64,000 nt of DNA from Bin87 sp965262485 (GTDB lineage Bacteria; Chloroflexota; Dehalococcoidia; Lucifugimonadales; UBA3495): contig OZ253540.1 in NCBI GenBank assembly GCA_965262485.1, positions 2,542,001 to 2,606,000 on the forward strand, in the 5' to 3' direction. The position numbers were made by a program, and so were the translations under genes. Every line of letters begins with the position of its first letter. Position 1 is the stretch's first letter. The notes beneath the pieces are model-generated. The model was not told the origin of the DNA. It saw nothing but the letters and a program-made list of their open reading frames with translations, and did not search any database. Below, one piece after another: positions 1-7,793 of this stretch.

Positions 1-66
1 GGAGGCGGTGAGGAAACCGCGCGCGGTCTGGGCATGTTCCTGCGAGTTCATCTCTTTGGTAGTCAT
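1..66 (-). CDS. PaREP1/HEPN-like protein, N-terminal 22 codons only (cut by window edge)
   Basis: The minus strand from the ATG at 64-66 reads MTTKEMNSQEHAQTARGFLT and runs off the window. It closely matches the N-terminus of the complete gene at 1827-2216 (MTTKEMTAEEHAQTARDFLT), so it is a paralog of that gene. The leader GGGAGCAACG before the ATG also resembles the AGGAGCAACC leader of the complete copy. Function can only be inferred from the paralog: a small helical protein of the PaREP1/HEPN type. Confidence 0.75.
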   Translation of the reverse strand, partial: MTTKEMNSQEHAQTARGFLTAS

Positions 67-102
67 CGTTGCTCCCGCTCGGTATGTACCAGCGTTAATC
101 CC

Positions 103-132
103 ATGCTAGACCGGCCAGGCCGGCAGCGTCAA
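103..132 (-). promoter_or_regulatory. Putative sigma-70 promoter for the edge-truncated gene
   Basis: On the minus strand TTGACG (127-132) is followed after 18 bp by TAGCAT (103-108), about 37 bp upstream of the start codon. The spacer holds a GCCGGCCTGGCCGG palindrome that could bind a regulator. Confidence 0.4.
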
Positions 133-182
133 CTGGTGGAAATTGAGAAAGGACGTGCGCTCTGGGCAATGGCCAGTACCGC

Positions 183-1289
183 CTAAAATGCCTTGATGCG
201 GGGCAAAACTTCGCGGCCAAACAGCGCGATGGATTCCATTACGGTTTCGTGCCGCAACCCCGGCTGCTGGAACGCCAGGTCCACGACGCCGACGCCGCAG
301 CGGTCGTGATATTCCCGCAGCTGTTCCACGACTGTGTCCGGGCTTCCCACGAAGTTCAGCATGGACCCGATTCCCCGGTTGACGTTGGTCTGGGGAGGGT
401 TGGCCAACCCCACCCGCGCATCCGCCCGCTCGTCTGGGGGTTCGGGCGTGATTGCGCGGCCCGTGATAACCGAAGGATTCCGGGATGCCCCTGCTGCCGC
501 TTCCAGAATCAACGCGCGCTTTTCTTCCGCCAGGGCATCGGTTTCGGCCAGGCAGATGCCGCCCCGATAAGCGATATGATCGGGGGTGGGTTGCCAGCCG
601 GCGTCGTCACAGCAGCGGAAATATGCCTCGATGACCCGCTGCATATCCTCCGCGCGGTCGTAGGAAACGGCTACCCCCAACCGGTTGGACGCGGCGTGAC
701 TGACCGTGGGTTCGCTTCTGGTGGCCACGAAAATGGGCAGAGAATCACCCTGAACGGGACGGGGCCATACGGCGATGGTGTCGTAGTCGTAATGTTCCCC
801 GTGCCAGGCGAATGGCTCGGCGGCGGTGAGCGCGCGCCGGACGATATCGATGCCTTCCAATAACCTGGACCTCGCTTCCTCTCGATCCACACCGTGCACG
901 GCGTCTTCATTGGGTGTGCCCCGCATGAACGCCACTACCAGCCGCCCGCCCGTCAGGTTGTCCAGCATCCCGATCTCTTCGGCAGCCCGCACCGGGTTGT
1001 TGATGGGCAGCAACTGACCCAGCATCGCGATCCTGGCCCGCCGGCACCGCTGGGCCACCGTCGCCGCCATCACGGCCGGACTGGGCGTCAGACGCGTGCC
1101 CGAATAATGATGCTCCGACACGCTGATCCAGTCGAACCCCACCGATTCGGCCAGCTCGCACTCGGCTAATCCTTCCCGGTAGGATCGTTCCGACGCTTCC
1201 GGATCGATATGCCCGGGCGCCACCGGCCACGCTCCGGGTAACGAATGCCGCTCCGAATAACCCATACATCCGAAGTATGACGCTTTCAT
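183..1289 (-). CDS. LLM-class flavin-dependent oxidoreductase (luciferase-like monooxygenase fold)
   Basis: The 368-residue protein has the luciferase-like TIM-barrel layout: an N-terminal strand (MKASYFG), then AESVGFDWISVSEHHY at about 47-62, the LDNLTGGRLVVAFMRG segment at about 108-124 and a C-terminal FVGSPDTVVEQL segment. Such enzymes use FMN or F420 to oxidise or reduce small organic substrates; the substrate cannot be read from sequence. The ATG at 1289 has a GGGGAG ribosome-binding site. It is one of three members of this superfamily in the window (others at 41384 and 61735), and expansion of this superfamily is a known trait of SAR202 Chloroflexota. It is probably cytoplasmic, since no leader is seen. 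Confidence 0.85.
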   Translation of the reverse strand: MKASYFGCMGYSERHSLPGAWPVAPGHIDPEASERSYREGLAECELAESVGFDWISVSEHHYSGTRLTPSPAVMAATVAQRCRRARIAMLGQLLPINNPVRAAEEIGMLDNLTGGRLVVAFMRGTPNEDAVHGVDREEARSRLLEGIDIVRRALTAAEPFAWHGEHYDYDTIAVWPRPVQGDSLPIFVATRSEPTVSHAASNRLGVAVSYDRAEDMQRVIEAYFRCCDDAGWQPTPDHIAYRGGICLAETDALAEEKRALILEAAAGASRNPSVITGRAITPEPPDERADARVGLANPPQTNVNRGIGSMLNFVGSPDTVVEQLREYHDRCGVGVVDLAFQQPGLRHETVMESIALFGREVLPRIKAF

Positions 1290-1344
1290 GGTTGGCTCCC
1301 CGGCAGGTTACTCTTACGGTTCCAGTGCGATACCGCAGGTGATT

Positions 1345-1767
1345 CTAGTCAGCGACGGTTTCGTAGTTCACCATCCAGTTAAAACCGAACCGGTCGGTGC
1401 ACATTCCGAAGTAGGCGCCCCAGAACATATCCTGCGGCGGCATCGCAACCGTTCCGCCGTCGGAGAGTCCATTGATGATGCGGTCGGTTTCTGACCGGCT
1501 TTCGGTGGCGATGCTAATGGAGAAATTGTTGCCGGCGTTGGGCGGCGGTCCGAACAAAGAGGTGGTGTCGCTGCCCATGAGCGCTCCGGAACCAATGGGC
1601 AGGGAGATGTGCATGATGCGGTTTTTCTCGTCATCCGGCGCCGGCATATCGGCGGGGCCGTCGGCGAAGGTTGCGACCCAGGAGAACTCGCCGCCGAAAA
1701 CCGAGCGGTAGAACTCGAAAGCCTCGCGGCAATTGTCGTTGAAGTGAAGGTAGGCGTTGATGTCCAC
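1345..1767 (-). CDS. VOC-family (PhnB/glyoxalase-like) protein
   Basis: This 140-residue protein opens with INAYLHFNDNCREAFEFYRSVFGGEF, the usual start of PhnB-like VOC proteins. It contains IMHISLPIGSGALMGSD in the middle and ends DRFGFNWMVNYE. VOC proteins bind a metal and a small ligand in a paired beta-alpha-beta-beta-beta fold; many PhnB-like members lack a known reaction. The start is GTG at 1767, preceded by AGGAGCAACC, a leader seen before several genes in this region. No partner function is apparent. Confidence 0.8.
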   Translation of the reverse strand: MDINAYLHFNDNCREAFEFYRSVFGGEFSWVATFADGPADMPAPDDEKNRIMHISLPIGSGALMGSDTTSLFGPPPNAGNNFSISIATESRSETDRIINGLSDGGTVAMPPQDMFWGAYFGMCTDRFGFNWMVNYETVAD

Positions 1768-1826
1768 TGGGTTGCTCCTATTCGTTATTCGGTAATTAGT
1801 TTTGCTTCCGAAAGCGCGCTGACATT

Positions 1827-2216
1827 TTACGCGGTATTGCCGCTTTCGTTGTTCAGCAGCGCCAGCAAACGGGCGACAAATTGATGTACTGCAGGGCGGT
1901 TTGCCTCGACAGTGTAATCCTCCATATTGTCGTGGAAAAAATTCTCATGGAACCGTTCGGCAGTAGCAAAACCGGCGGTGATGAAGAGGTCGCCATATTC
2001 TTGGGACAGGTTGGTTACTGCTTGTTGCATAGCCCGGTGGCTACGGTATCGCCAGCCGCGTTGCTGGCATATGGCGATGACGGCCTGAGTAGCGGCGCCG
2101 TAGAGCTTTTCCGAACCTTGCAGGTGGTCGCCGGCGGCAAACTCCCGGTCGGAGGCGGTGAGGAAGTCACGGGCGGTTTGGGCGTGTTCCTCGGCGGTCA
2201 TTTCTTTGGTGGTCAT
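1827..2216 (-). CDS. PaREP1/HEPN-like small helical protein
   Basis: The 129-residue protein carries LTASDREFAAGDHLQGSEKL at about 19-38, then YGAATQAVIAICQQRGW and RSHRAMQQAV. This is the layout of PaREP1/HEPN-type four-helix proteins (a length of substrate-handling helix, G-D-x-x-Q-x-S-E-K, then an Arg/His-bearing helix). Families of this type often sit near nucleotidyltransferase or toxin-antitoxin genes, but no such partner is adjacent. Paralogs are at 1-66 and 9875-10243. The start ATG at 2216 follows AGGAGCAACC. No function is proposed beyond membership. Confidence 0.6.
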   Translation of the reverse strand: MTTKEMTAEEHAQTARDFLTASDREFAAGDHLQGSEKLYGAATQAVIAICQQRGWRYRSHRAMQQAVTNLSQEYGDLFITAGFATAERFHENFFHDNMEDYTVEANRPAVHQFVARLLALLNNESGNTA

Positions 2217-2289
2217 GGTTGCTCCTGGTCAGGCCGAATTGAGGTTACATTATGCCAGACACGGTAGTGAGGATGACGGCGGCGGCTGG

Positions 2290-3888
2290 CTATTGGGCAA
2301 TGGGGTTGTAGGTGTCCGGCGGGGTTACGCCGTGGAATATGGAGTACTGCGAAATGACAACATCCTCGCCGCCAAGTTTGCCCCACACCATGAGCGAATA
2401 GACGCCATCGCCGTGCCGGTTCAAGATTTGGCTGATGTCCGCTTTCACCGCGAAAGTTGTGCCCGCAGCCGTCCATTCCGAAGCGGTAATCCAGGGCAAA
2501 GTGATAGATTGAGTTTGCAAGCGTTGGCTGGCATCGTACGCCTGCTGCCAGGCTTGATGAGCCTCGCTGTGGGAACGTGGTGCCGGCGCATCCGCTGCAA
2601 CATCATACGGACTGGGACAAGGTTTATATGTGGTGGTGAACTCATTCGTAGGCCAGTAGTAGCCCCCGGTCAACGGCTCCCGCAATGCGGCCACTTGCCG
2701 CCCGCTATCGTAACAGTAGGTTCTAGCAACCTGACCTCTGGTTAGAAGATGCGGCGGTGCGTCATAATAAATTTGTATGCCCAAGTCGCGGTTTTCGCCG
2801 AATCGCACGCCGTTCTTTGTTGTTCCAGACGATGACAGGATGCCATTGGCGATAGTTGGCAGGCGGTTGTACTCAACATAGTCGCCTTCAAAGTGCTGGT
2901 ACATCGCGGTGTTGTATCGATTCCAGACAATGCCGATATTGACCTTTTCGTGCTGCGGGTCAAGGATATTGCGCCGGTGGCCGGGACTGCTCATCCAACC
3001 GTCCATCGCCTCTTCAATTTCGACTCTGATGCTACTATTGGCACTGTAGCCGTCGGACGCGGTAATACAATAGTTCAAGCCCAATCCGTTTTCGCCATTG
3101 GACTGATAACTGCCAGCCAGGCTATAACGCATATAGGGTTTCAAGCCGTCAATGCCCCAATGGGCGAAAAAGCAGTTTTCCAGCACAGATTCGGCGTGCA
3201 GTTGCGCCGCGATATTGTCGCCCAACACCACTGAGTTCAGCCCGGCCTTTGCCCGCTCGGCGTTGATGAGTTCCAGCATATACCGCTTTTCCTCGATATA
3301 CCGCAGGTTGGGCAATGCAGCGTCAACCGGCCTCGGGATGGTACCGGCGGGTGTTGTGGCGGGATAACCCGTCGGTACATGGGTTGGCGTTGGTGCGGGC
3401 GTGGATTGCGGCTCCAGGGTATTCGCAGACTGGCTTGCCGATACCAATAACTCCGGAAATACCCCGCCGCAGTGCCGCTCAACTTTGGCTCGGATGTCAG
3501 CAACGTATTGCTGTCCATCCGCTATCGATGTATCGGCGGCCTGCGCTCGAAAACGCTTTTCCTGGCCGGAGTATTGACCGGCACATTCGGCGAACGCGTT
3601 GATTACTAACTCCCGCTCGGTCGGCTTGCTTGCGGTGGGGGTCGGCGTCGGAACGTTTGTCGCCGTTGGCGCAGGCGCTAGCGTTGCGGTAGTTGGCAAG
3701 GTCGTCGATGGTTGTGGTGTCTCGGTGAGCGGCGGCGGCACCGTCGGTGTTGATGACGGCAGCATCGCTGCCAACGGTACATCCGGGCTCTGTGTACCTT
3801 GCTCTACATAGCGCATTACGCCATAAACAATGCCGCCGCCAATGACCAAGAACAACAGCGCGAGCACGAAAACACCCCACCCACGCAT
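2290..3888 (-). CDS. Membrane-anchored CAP (SCP/PR1)-domain protein
   Basis: The 532-residue protein starts with a signal-anchor (FVLALLFLVIGGGIVYGV, about 7-24). A Pro/Thr-rich linker (about 40-90), a short helical region with two Cys, and a second Pro/Thr linker lead to a CAP domain at about 200-345. The CAP signature is visible: MLELINAERAKAGL, NCFFAHWGIDGLKPYMRY and SPGHRRNILDP. A further ~180-residue C-terminal segment (GYYWPTNEFTTTYKPCPSPY and following) is not recognised. It is likely exported and displayed outside the membrane; substrates of bacterial CAP proteins are mostly unknown. Its ATG lies 7 bp past the stop of the dehydrogenase gene at 3896, so the two are probably cotranscribed. 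The ribosome-binding site GAGG overlaps that stop. Confidence 0.8.
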   Translation of the reverse strand: MRGWGVFVLALLFLVIGGGIVYGVMRYVEQGTQSPDVPLAAMLPSSTPTVPPPLTETPQPSTTLPTTATLAPAPTATNVPTPTPTASKPTERELVINAFAECAGQYSGQEKRFRAQAADTSIADGQQYVADIRAKVERHCGGVFPELLVSASQSANTLEPQSTPAPTPTHVPTGYPATTPAGTIPRPVDAALPNLRYIEEKRYMLELINAERAKAGLNSVVLGDNIAAQLHAESVLENCFFAHWGIDGLKPYMRYSLAGSYQSNGENGLGLNYCITASDGYSANSSIRVEIEEAMDGWMSSPGHRRNILDPQHEKVNIGIVWNRYNTAMYQHFEGDYVEYNRLPTIANGILSSSGTTKNGVRFGENRDLGIQIYYDAPPHLLTRGQVARTYCYDSGRQVAALREPLTGGYYWPTNEFTTTYKPCPSPYDVAADAPAPRSHSEAHQAWQQAYDASQRLQTQSITLPWITASEWTAAGTTFAVKADISQILNRHGDGVYSLMVWGKLGGEDVVISQYSIFHGVTPPDTYNPIAQ

Positions 3889-3895
3889 TTCGCCT

Positions 3896-4849
3896 CTACT
3901 CTTCGTCCGGGTGCGTCGTTATGAAGCGACCGGCGCGCTCCGGGTCGACGTGGGGCGCGCGCACCTCGACGCCGGCCTGTTCTTCCTGCAGGCGGACGGT
4001 TGAACTGCTGTCGGCGTTGGCCCAACCACGGTTCATAGCCGTCAGGGAAATCTGCTGCGCCAGGGTGGACATGGGCATGGGGACGTTGTACTCGCGGGCC
4101 AGTTCGGTAGCGAGGGAGATGTCCTTGTGGGCCAGATTCAGGGCGAAACTGGCCGGCTCAAACTCACCGCGGAACATGGTGCGCACCAGTCCCTCGTGGA
4201 GAAAAGACATTCTGCCCAGGGCGCCACGACGGACACATTCCCAGAGGGGTTCGGGGTCGACGCCGGCCTTGACGCCCAGGGTCAGGCCCTCGGCGATGGC
4301 CTGGCGGACGCTGTGGCCGATCATGTTGTGCACCAGCTTGGCTACGCTGCCGGCGCCAATCTCGCCGGCGTAGAAGACCTTGTCGCCGAATGCGTCCAGC
4401 ACCGGCTTGACCCGGTCGAACACCTCCCGGTCGCCGCCGACCATGACGGCCAGGTTGCCGGAGGCTGCTCCGGTCTTGCCGCCGCTGACGGGAGCGTCCA
4501 GCACGTAGGCGCCCCGGGCGCGGAACTGGGGTTCGATCTCGCGGATCAGGGTGGGCCGGCTGGAGGAGAGATCGATGTAGACGCTGCCGGGGCGGATGCC
4601 CTGCAGGACGCCGTCGCTGCCCAGAGAAACAGCCTCCACCTCGTAGGGACCGGGCAGGGAGGTGAAGGTGATGTCGCTGGCGGCGGCAACCTCGGCGGGG
4701 GAGTTGGCGAGATGGGCGCCGCCTTCCAGCAGGGGCAGGGCGGCTTCTTCGCGCAGGTCGTAAATAATCATGGGGTAGCCGGCCCGCTGAATGTTGGCGG
4801 ACATGCCGCCGCCCATGTTGCCCAGTCCGATGAAACCAACAGTTTCCAT
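3896..4849 (-). CDS. NAD(P)-dependent 3-hydroxyisobutyrate dehydrogenase-family oxidoreductase
   Basis: The 317-residue protein begins METVGFIGLGNMGGGMSAN, a Rossmann nucleotide-binding motif. It has the family substrate motif DAPVSGGKTGAASG at about 120-133 and the catalytic-lysine region GAGSVAKLVHNMIG at about 168-181. Members reduce or oxidise beta-hydroxyacids such as 3-hydroxyisobutyrate, tartronate semialdehyde or related compounds; which one is not determinable here. I chose the ATG at 4849 because the motif starts there and GGGAG lies upstream; a longer reading to 4930 adds 27 unrelated residues. It is the first gene of a pair with the CAP protein. Confidence 0.88.
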   Translation of the reverse strand: METVGFIGLGNMGGGMSANIQRAGYPMIIYDLREEAALPLLEGGAHLANSPAEVAAASDITFTSLPGPYEVEAVSLGSDGVLQGIRPGSVYIDLSSSRPTLIREIEPQFRARGAYVLDAPVSGGKTGAASGNLAVMVGGDREVFDRVKPVLDAFGDKVFYAGEIGAGSVAKLVHNMIGHSVRQAIAEGLTLGVKAGVDPEPLWECVRRGALGRMSFLHEGLVRTMFRGEFEPASFALNLAHKDISLATELAREYNVPMPMSTLAQQISLTAMNRGWANADSSSTVRLQEEQAGVEVRAPHVDPERAGRFITTHPDEE

Positions 4850-4958
4850 GATGTACAGATGCTCCCTTTCAGGTGATAATTTTTGGGAGTATACATCAGG
4901 AGAAGATCGATTCAGTGGGTGCTGCTTCAACGGTTCGGGATGCGGGGGTGTTGAGGCT

Positions 4959-5020
4959 TGTCATTGCGACCCCGTACTCGATGCGGGGGTTGGCAATCTC
5001 GATTGGGTGGCGCAATGACA
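4959..5020. repeat. Family A element, short internal fragment
   Basis: The ends TGTCATTGCG (4959-4968) and CGCAATGACA (5011-5020) are inverted copies of the inner arms of family A. The sequence between includes the CCCCGTACTCGATGCGGGG hairpin found in other copies. The outer 18-bp ends of the full element are missing. It lies between two divergent genes. Confidence 0.75.
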
Positions 5021-5066
5021 GCGGGGATTGAGGTGAATTCGCGCTCGATTTTCGTTGCGAATACTA

Positions 5067-5095
5067 TTGCCGGTACCGTAGCCGGGTGGTACACT
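5067..5095 (+). promoter_or_regulatory. Putative sigma-70 promoter for the CCA-adding enzyme gene
   Basis: TTGCCG (5067-5072) and TACACT (5090-5095) are separated by 17 bp. A start of transcription near 5102 would place the TTG at 5097 upstream of the mRNA, which favours the ATG at 5130 as the start codon. Confidence 0.4.
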
Positions 5096-5129
5096 TTTGG
5101 AACACTTTTCCATTTATACACGGAAATTT

Positions 5130-6368
5130 ATGCTGGTCCTCGTTGAGCGTGCAATGCACTGCCTTTTTGTTACCGATGATGCCGACGGCCGCCGAGACGT
5201 GCTGGATATAGTGCAGCGGTTGGCAAAGGTTTTACAAGTAGAAGCGTACATTGTGGGTGGCCCGGTGCGAGATCAGTTGCTTGGTATCCCGTACAACGAC
5301 CTTGATATCACCGTGGCCGGCAGCGCCCTGCCCCTGGCCGAACGGCTCGCAACCGCGGTGGGAGGTCGGCTGACCGTGCATCAACGGTTTGGCACGGCGA
5401 CGGTTTCGATGCTGGATTTTGCGATCGACCTGGTAACGGCGCGCAACGAATTGTATCACCATCCCGGCGCTTTGCCCCAGGTGAGGGTTGGCACGGTTGC
5501 CGACGACCTGGCCCGGCGCGACTTTACGATCAACGCGATGGCCGCATCCATTACGGATGAGTCCCTGGCATTGGTCGATCCCCACGGGGGCCGCGCCGAC
5601 CTGGAAGCCGGCCTCGTCCGCACTTTGCACCCTTTGAGTTTCGTCGACGACCCAACGCGTATATTCCGCGCCATACGGTACGAACAGCGTTTCTCGTTCC
5701 GGATCGAAGACCAAACGTTGATCGAGTTACGGCACGCGGTTGAGCATGGCGCATTGGCCACGCTGACGGGCGACCGGATACGTCACGAGCTGGAACGTAT
5801 ATTCAACGAAGCATCGCCGTTGCCGGCGATGCGCCGGACCGGCGAGCTGGGAGCGCTGTCCGCCGTACATCCGGCATTGGGGCACGCGCACCTGGAGGGG
5901 CTGGGAGACTGGTCGGCGACGCCGCTGAGCTGGGCAGCCGCGCTGGCGTGGCCGCTGTCCGCGGAGCAAGGGGTATCGCTGGCAACGCGACTGAACGCTC
6001 CGGCCGACCTGGTTCGCACCCTGGAGGACACCGCGCTGCTGACGGCCCGACAACCTCGGCTGGCCGAGGCCGGCTTGCTTCCCTCCGGCGTTTGCGCGCA
6101 GCTGGACGGTCTGTCGCCCGATGCTCTGGCAGCGGCGACGCGGTTGGCTGAACCTGTGGTTGGCGAGCGCGTGGAACGCTACCTTTCGGAGTGGTGGTCT
6201 GTTGCGCCGTTGCTGCGGGGCACTGACCTGCTGGAATTGGGTGTGCCATCCGGTCCAGCGGTAGGCGAAGCATTGCGGGCGCTGCGGCAGGCGCGCCTGG
6301 ATGGTCTTACGCGCGACCGGCACGATGAAGAGCAACTGGCCCGACAGTGGGCTCACGCAAAAAACTAA
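5130..6368 (+). CDS. cca: CCA tRNA nucleotidyltransferase / poly(A) polymerase family
   Basis: The 412-residue protein has the class II nucleotidyltransferase signature. YIVGGPVRDQLLG is followed by YNDLDITV with the metal-binding D-x-D, then RDFTINAMA, the DPHGGRADLEAGLVRTL motif and the DDPTRIFRAIRYEQRFSF nucleotide-recognition motif. The C-terminal half is helical and less conserved. The enzyme adds or repairs the 3'-CCA of tRNAs, or in some lineages adds only A or CC. An ATG at 5154 is a possible later start, and TTG 5097 an earlier one; 5130 fits the upstream promoter best. The gene stands alone, divergent from the dehydrogenase. Confidence 0.88.
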   Translation: MLVLVERAMHCLFVTDDADGRRDVLDIVQRLAKVLQVEAYIVGGPVRDQLLGIPYNDLDITVAGSALPLAERLATAVGGRLTVHQRFGTATVSMLDFAIDLVTARNELYHHPGALPQVRVGTVADDLARRDFTINAMAASITDESLALVDPHGGRADLEAGLVRTLHPLSFVDDPTRIFRAIRYEQRFSFRIEDQTLIELRHAVEHGALATLTGDRIRHELERIFNEASPLPAMRRTGELGALSAVHPALGHAHLEGLGDWSATPLSWAAALAWPLSAEQGVSLATRLNAPADLVRTLEDTALLTARQPRLAEAGLLPSGVCAQLDGLSPDALAAATRLAEPVVGERVERYLSEWWSVAPLLRGTDLLELGVPSGPAVGEALRALRQARLDGLTRDRHDEEQLARQWAHAKN

Positions 6369-6417
6369 CGCCAGGATTAACTTTTGAGTCAACATTGCAC
6401 GGTAGTGAGGTAGTGAA

Positions 6418-6645
6418 GTGGTAACCATATTCCAGGTTTCAGGTCCAGCATACTGCGTTGTGTGCAACGAAGAGCTTGAAGGCCCCCACCGAACGACCTG
6501 CCAGATGTGCGGCGGACAGTTCCATCAACCCTGGTCACCCGACAGCGAGGCTCCGCGGTGCGGACGGGCAGCCAGCCACGATGAAACGCTCGCTGTAATC
6601 TTTCTGTGCCAGGATTGTTTCGACAACCGCCGGCCATCTTTCTAG
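6418..6645 (+). CDS. Small Cys-rich putative zinc-binding protein
   Basis: This 75-residue protein starts at a GTG and has paired cysteines: CVVC (13-16), CQMC (28-31), a lone Cys with a nearby His, and CQDC near the end. The pattern suggests two zinc sites of a RING/zinc-ribbon kind. It is not a family I can name. Its TAG stop (6643-6645) overlaps the AGGAG ribosome-binding site of the dehydrogenase that follows, so translation of the two is probably coupled. A role as a small accessory or redox-sensing protein is only a guess. Confidence 0.6.
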   Translation: MVTIFQVSGPAYCVVCNEELEGPHRTTCQMCGGQFHQPWSPDSEAPRCGRAASHDETLAVIFLCQDCFDNRRPSF

Positions 6646-6659
6646 GAGCGCCCGCCATT

Positions 6660-7697
6660 ATGAAAGCCGTTTATATCGAAGCCCACGGGGACGTGGACGT
6701 ACTGCAATATGGAGATCGCCCCGACCCCACGCCGGAATCGGGCGACGTGGTGGTCAGCGTGCAGGCCAGCGCGCTGAATCGCCTGGATATTTTCACGCGC
6801 CAGGGGCAGAGGGGGCTGGAGCGGGAGTTTCCGCCGCCGCTGATTTTGGGAGGCGATACGGCCGGCGAGGTGGTGGCGACCGGGGCCAACGTCAGCACGC
6901 TCAAGGTGGGTGACCGTGTAATCGTCAACCCACGCCTGGCCTGTGGAGTATGCCAGTGGTGCGGGTCTGGGCGCGACGACCTTTGCCGCCGCAGCCGCTT
7001 CCTGGGGACGGCACGAGACGGCAGCTACGCCGAGCTGGTGTCCGTGCCCGAGGTCAACGCCTACGCTCTGGACGGTTCGGTTCCGTATGAGGATGCTGCC
7101 GCCGTTCCGACGACGTACCTGCCCGTGTGGAACATGGCAGTGCGGCGTGCGGCGTTGCAGCCGTGGGAAACTGCCCTGGTGTTTTCGGCGTCTGCCGGCG
7201 TGGGCGCGGCGGCGATTCAGGTTTTCAAAAACGTGGTGGGCGCCACAGTTATCGCCACCACGAGCACACCGGAAAAGGTAGAACAGGCTCGTAGCCTGGG
7301 AGCCGACCACGTTATCAACTACAACGAGGAAGACATAACGCAGCGGGTTCGCGAAATCACCGGCGGGGAGGGCGTCGACCTGCTGGTGGACCACGTGGGG
7401 GCCGACGTTTGGGCACATGGATTCCGCGCGCTGCGCCCGGGCGGACGGTACTGCATCTGCGGAGCCACCAGCGGACTGCGGACCGAGTTGCACCTGGGAT
7501 TGCTGTTCAGCCGTCAGATCGAAATCTACGGCGGATACATGGGTTCCAGGGAGGATATGCGGCAGATCGTGGCGAGCCTGAACCGGGGAGTCATCAAACC
7601 GGCCATCCACCAGGTATTCCCCCTGGCGGAGGCGGCTGATGCCCACCGGGCCATGGAATCTACCAACTTCTTTGGGAAACTGCTGCTGAAGCCGTAA
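6660..7697 (+). CDS. Zinc-binding alcohol dehydrogenase (MDR superfamily)
   Basis: The 345-residue protein has the medium-chain dehydrogenase plan. The N-terminal catalytic domain carries ALNRLDIFTRQG, GGDTAGEVVATG and a structural zinc site CGVCQWCGSGRDDLC at about 96-110. The Rossmann domain has SASAGVGAAAIQ at about 178-189 and GADHVINY. The C-terminal part returns to the catalytic fold. It probably oxidises an alcohol or reduces an enone with NAD(P); the substrate is unknown. The ATG at 6660 follows AGGAG (6644-6648); an upstream in-frame TTG/ATG would overlap the preceding small gene. Confidence 0.88.
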   Translation: MKAVYIEAHGDVDVLQYGDRPDPTPESGDVVVSVQASALNRLDIFTRQGQRGLEREFPPPLILGGDTAGEVVATGANVSTLKVGDRVIVNPRLACGVCQWCGSGRDDLCRRSRFLGTARDGSYAELVSVPEVNAYALDGSVPYEDAAAVPTTYLPVWNMAVRRAALQPWETALVFSASAGVGAAAIQVFKNVVGATVIATTSTPEKVEQARSLGADHVINYNEEDITQRVREITGGEGVDLLVDHVGADVWAHGFRALRPGGRYCICGATSGLRTELHLGLLFSRQIEIYGGYMGSREDMRQIVASLNRGVIKPAIHQVFPLAEAADAHRAMESTNFFGKLLLKP

Positions 7698-7708
7698 AAG
7701 GAGGCGTT

Positions 7709-7753
7709 ATGACAGACTCGACGATGGACAATGACGCGCAGAGGTCAAGTTGA
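7709..7753 (+). CDS. 14-codon microORF with a strong ribosome-binding site (possible gene remnant)
   Basis: Directly after the dehydrogenase stop, AAGGAGGCGTT precedes ATG and a reading frame MTDSTMDNDAQRSS before TGA. The ribosome-binding site is better than most in the window. It may be the surviving start of a gene whose body was deleted, since a convergent gene begins 40 bp further on. It could also be a real micropeptide. Confidence 0.35.
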   Translation: MTDSTMDNDAQRSS

Positions 7754-7793
7754 CAATGCCCGCAAGGCGCTCAACCGCTGAAGGTAAACTCCG

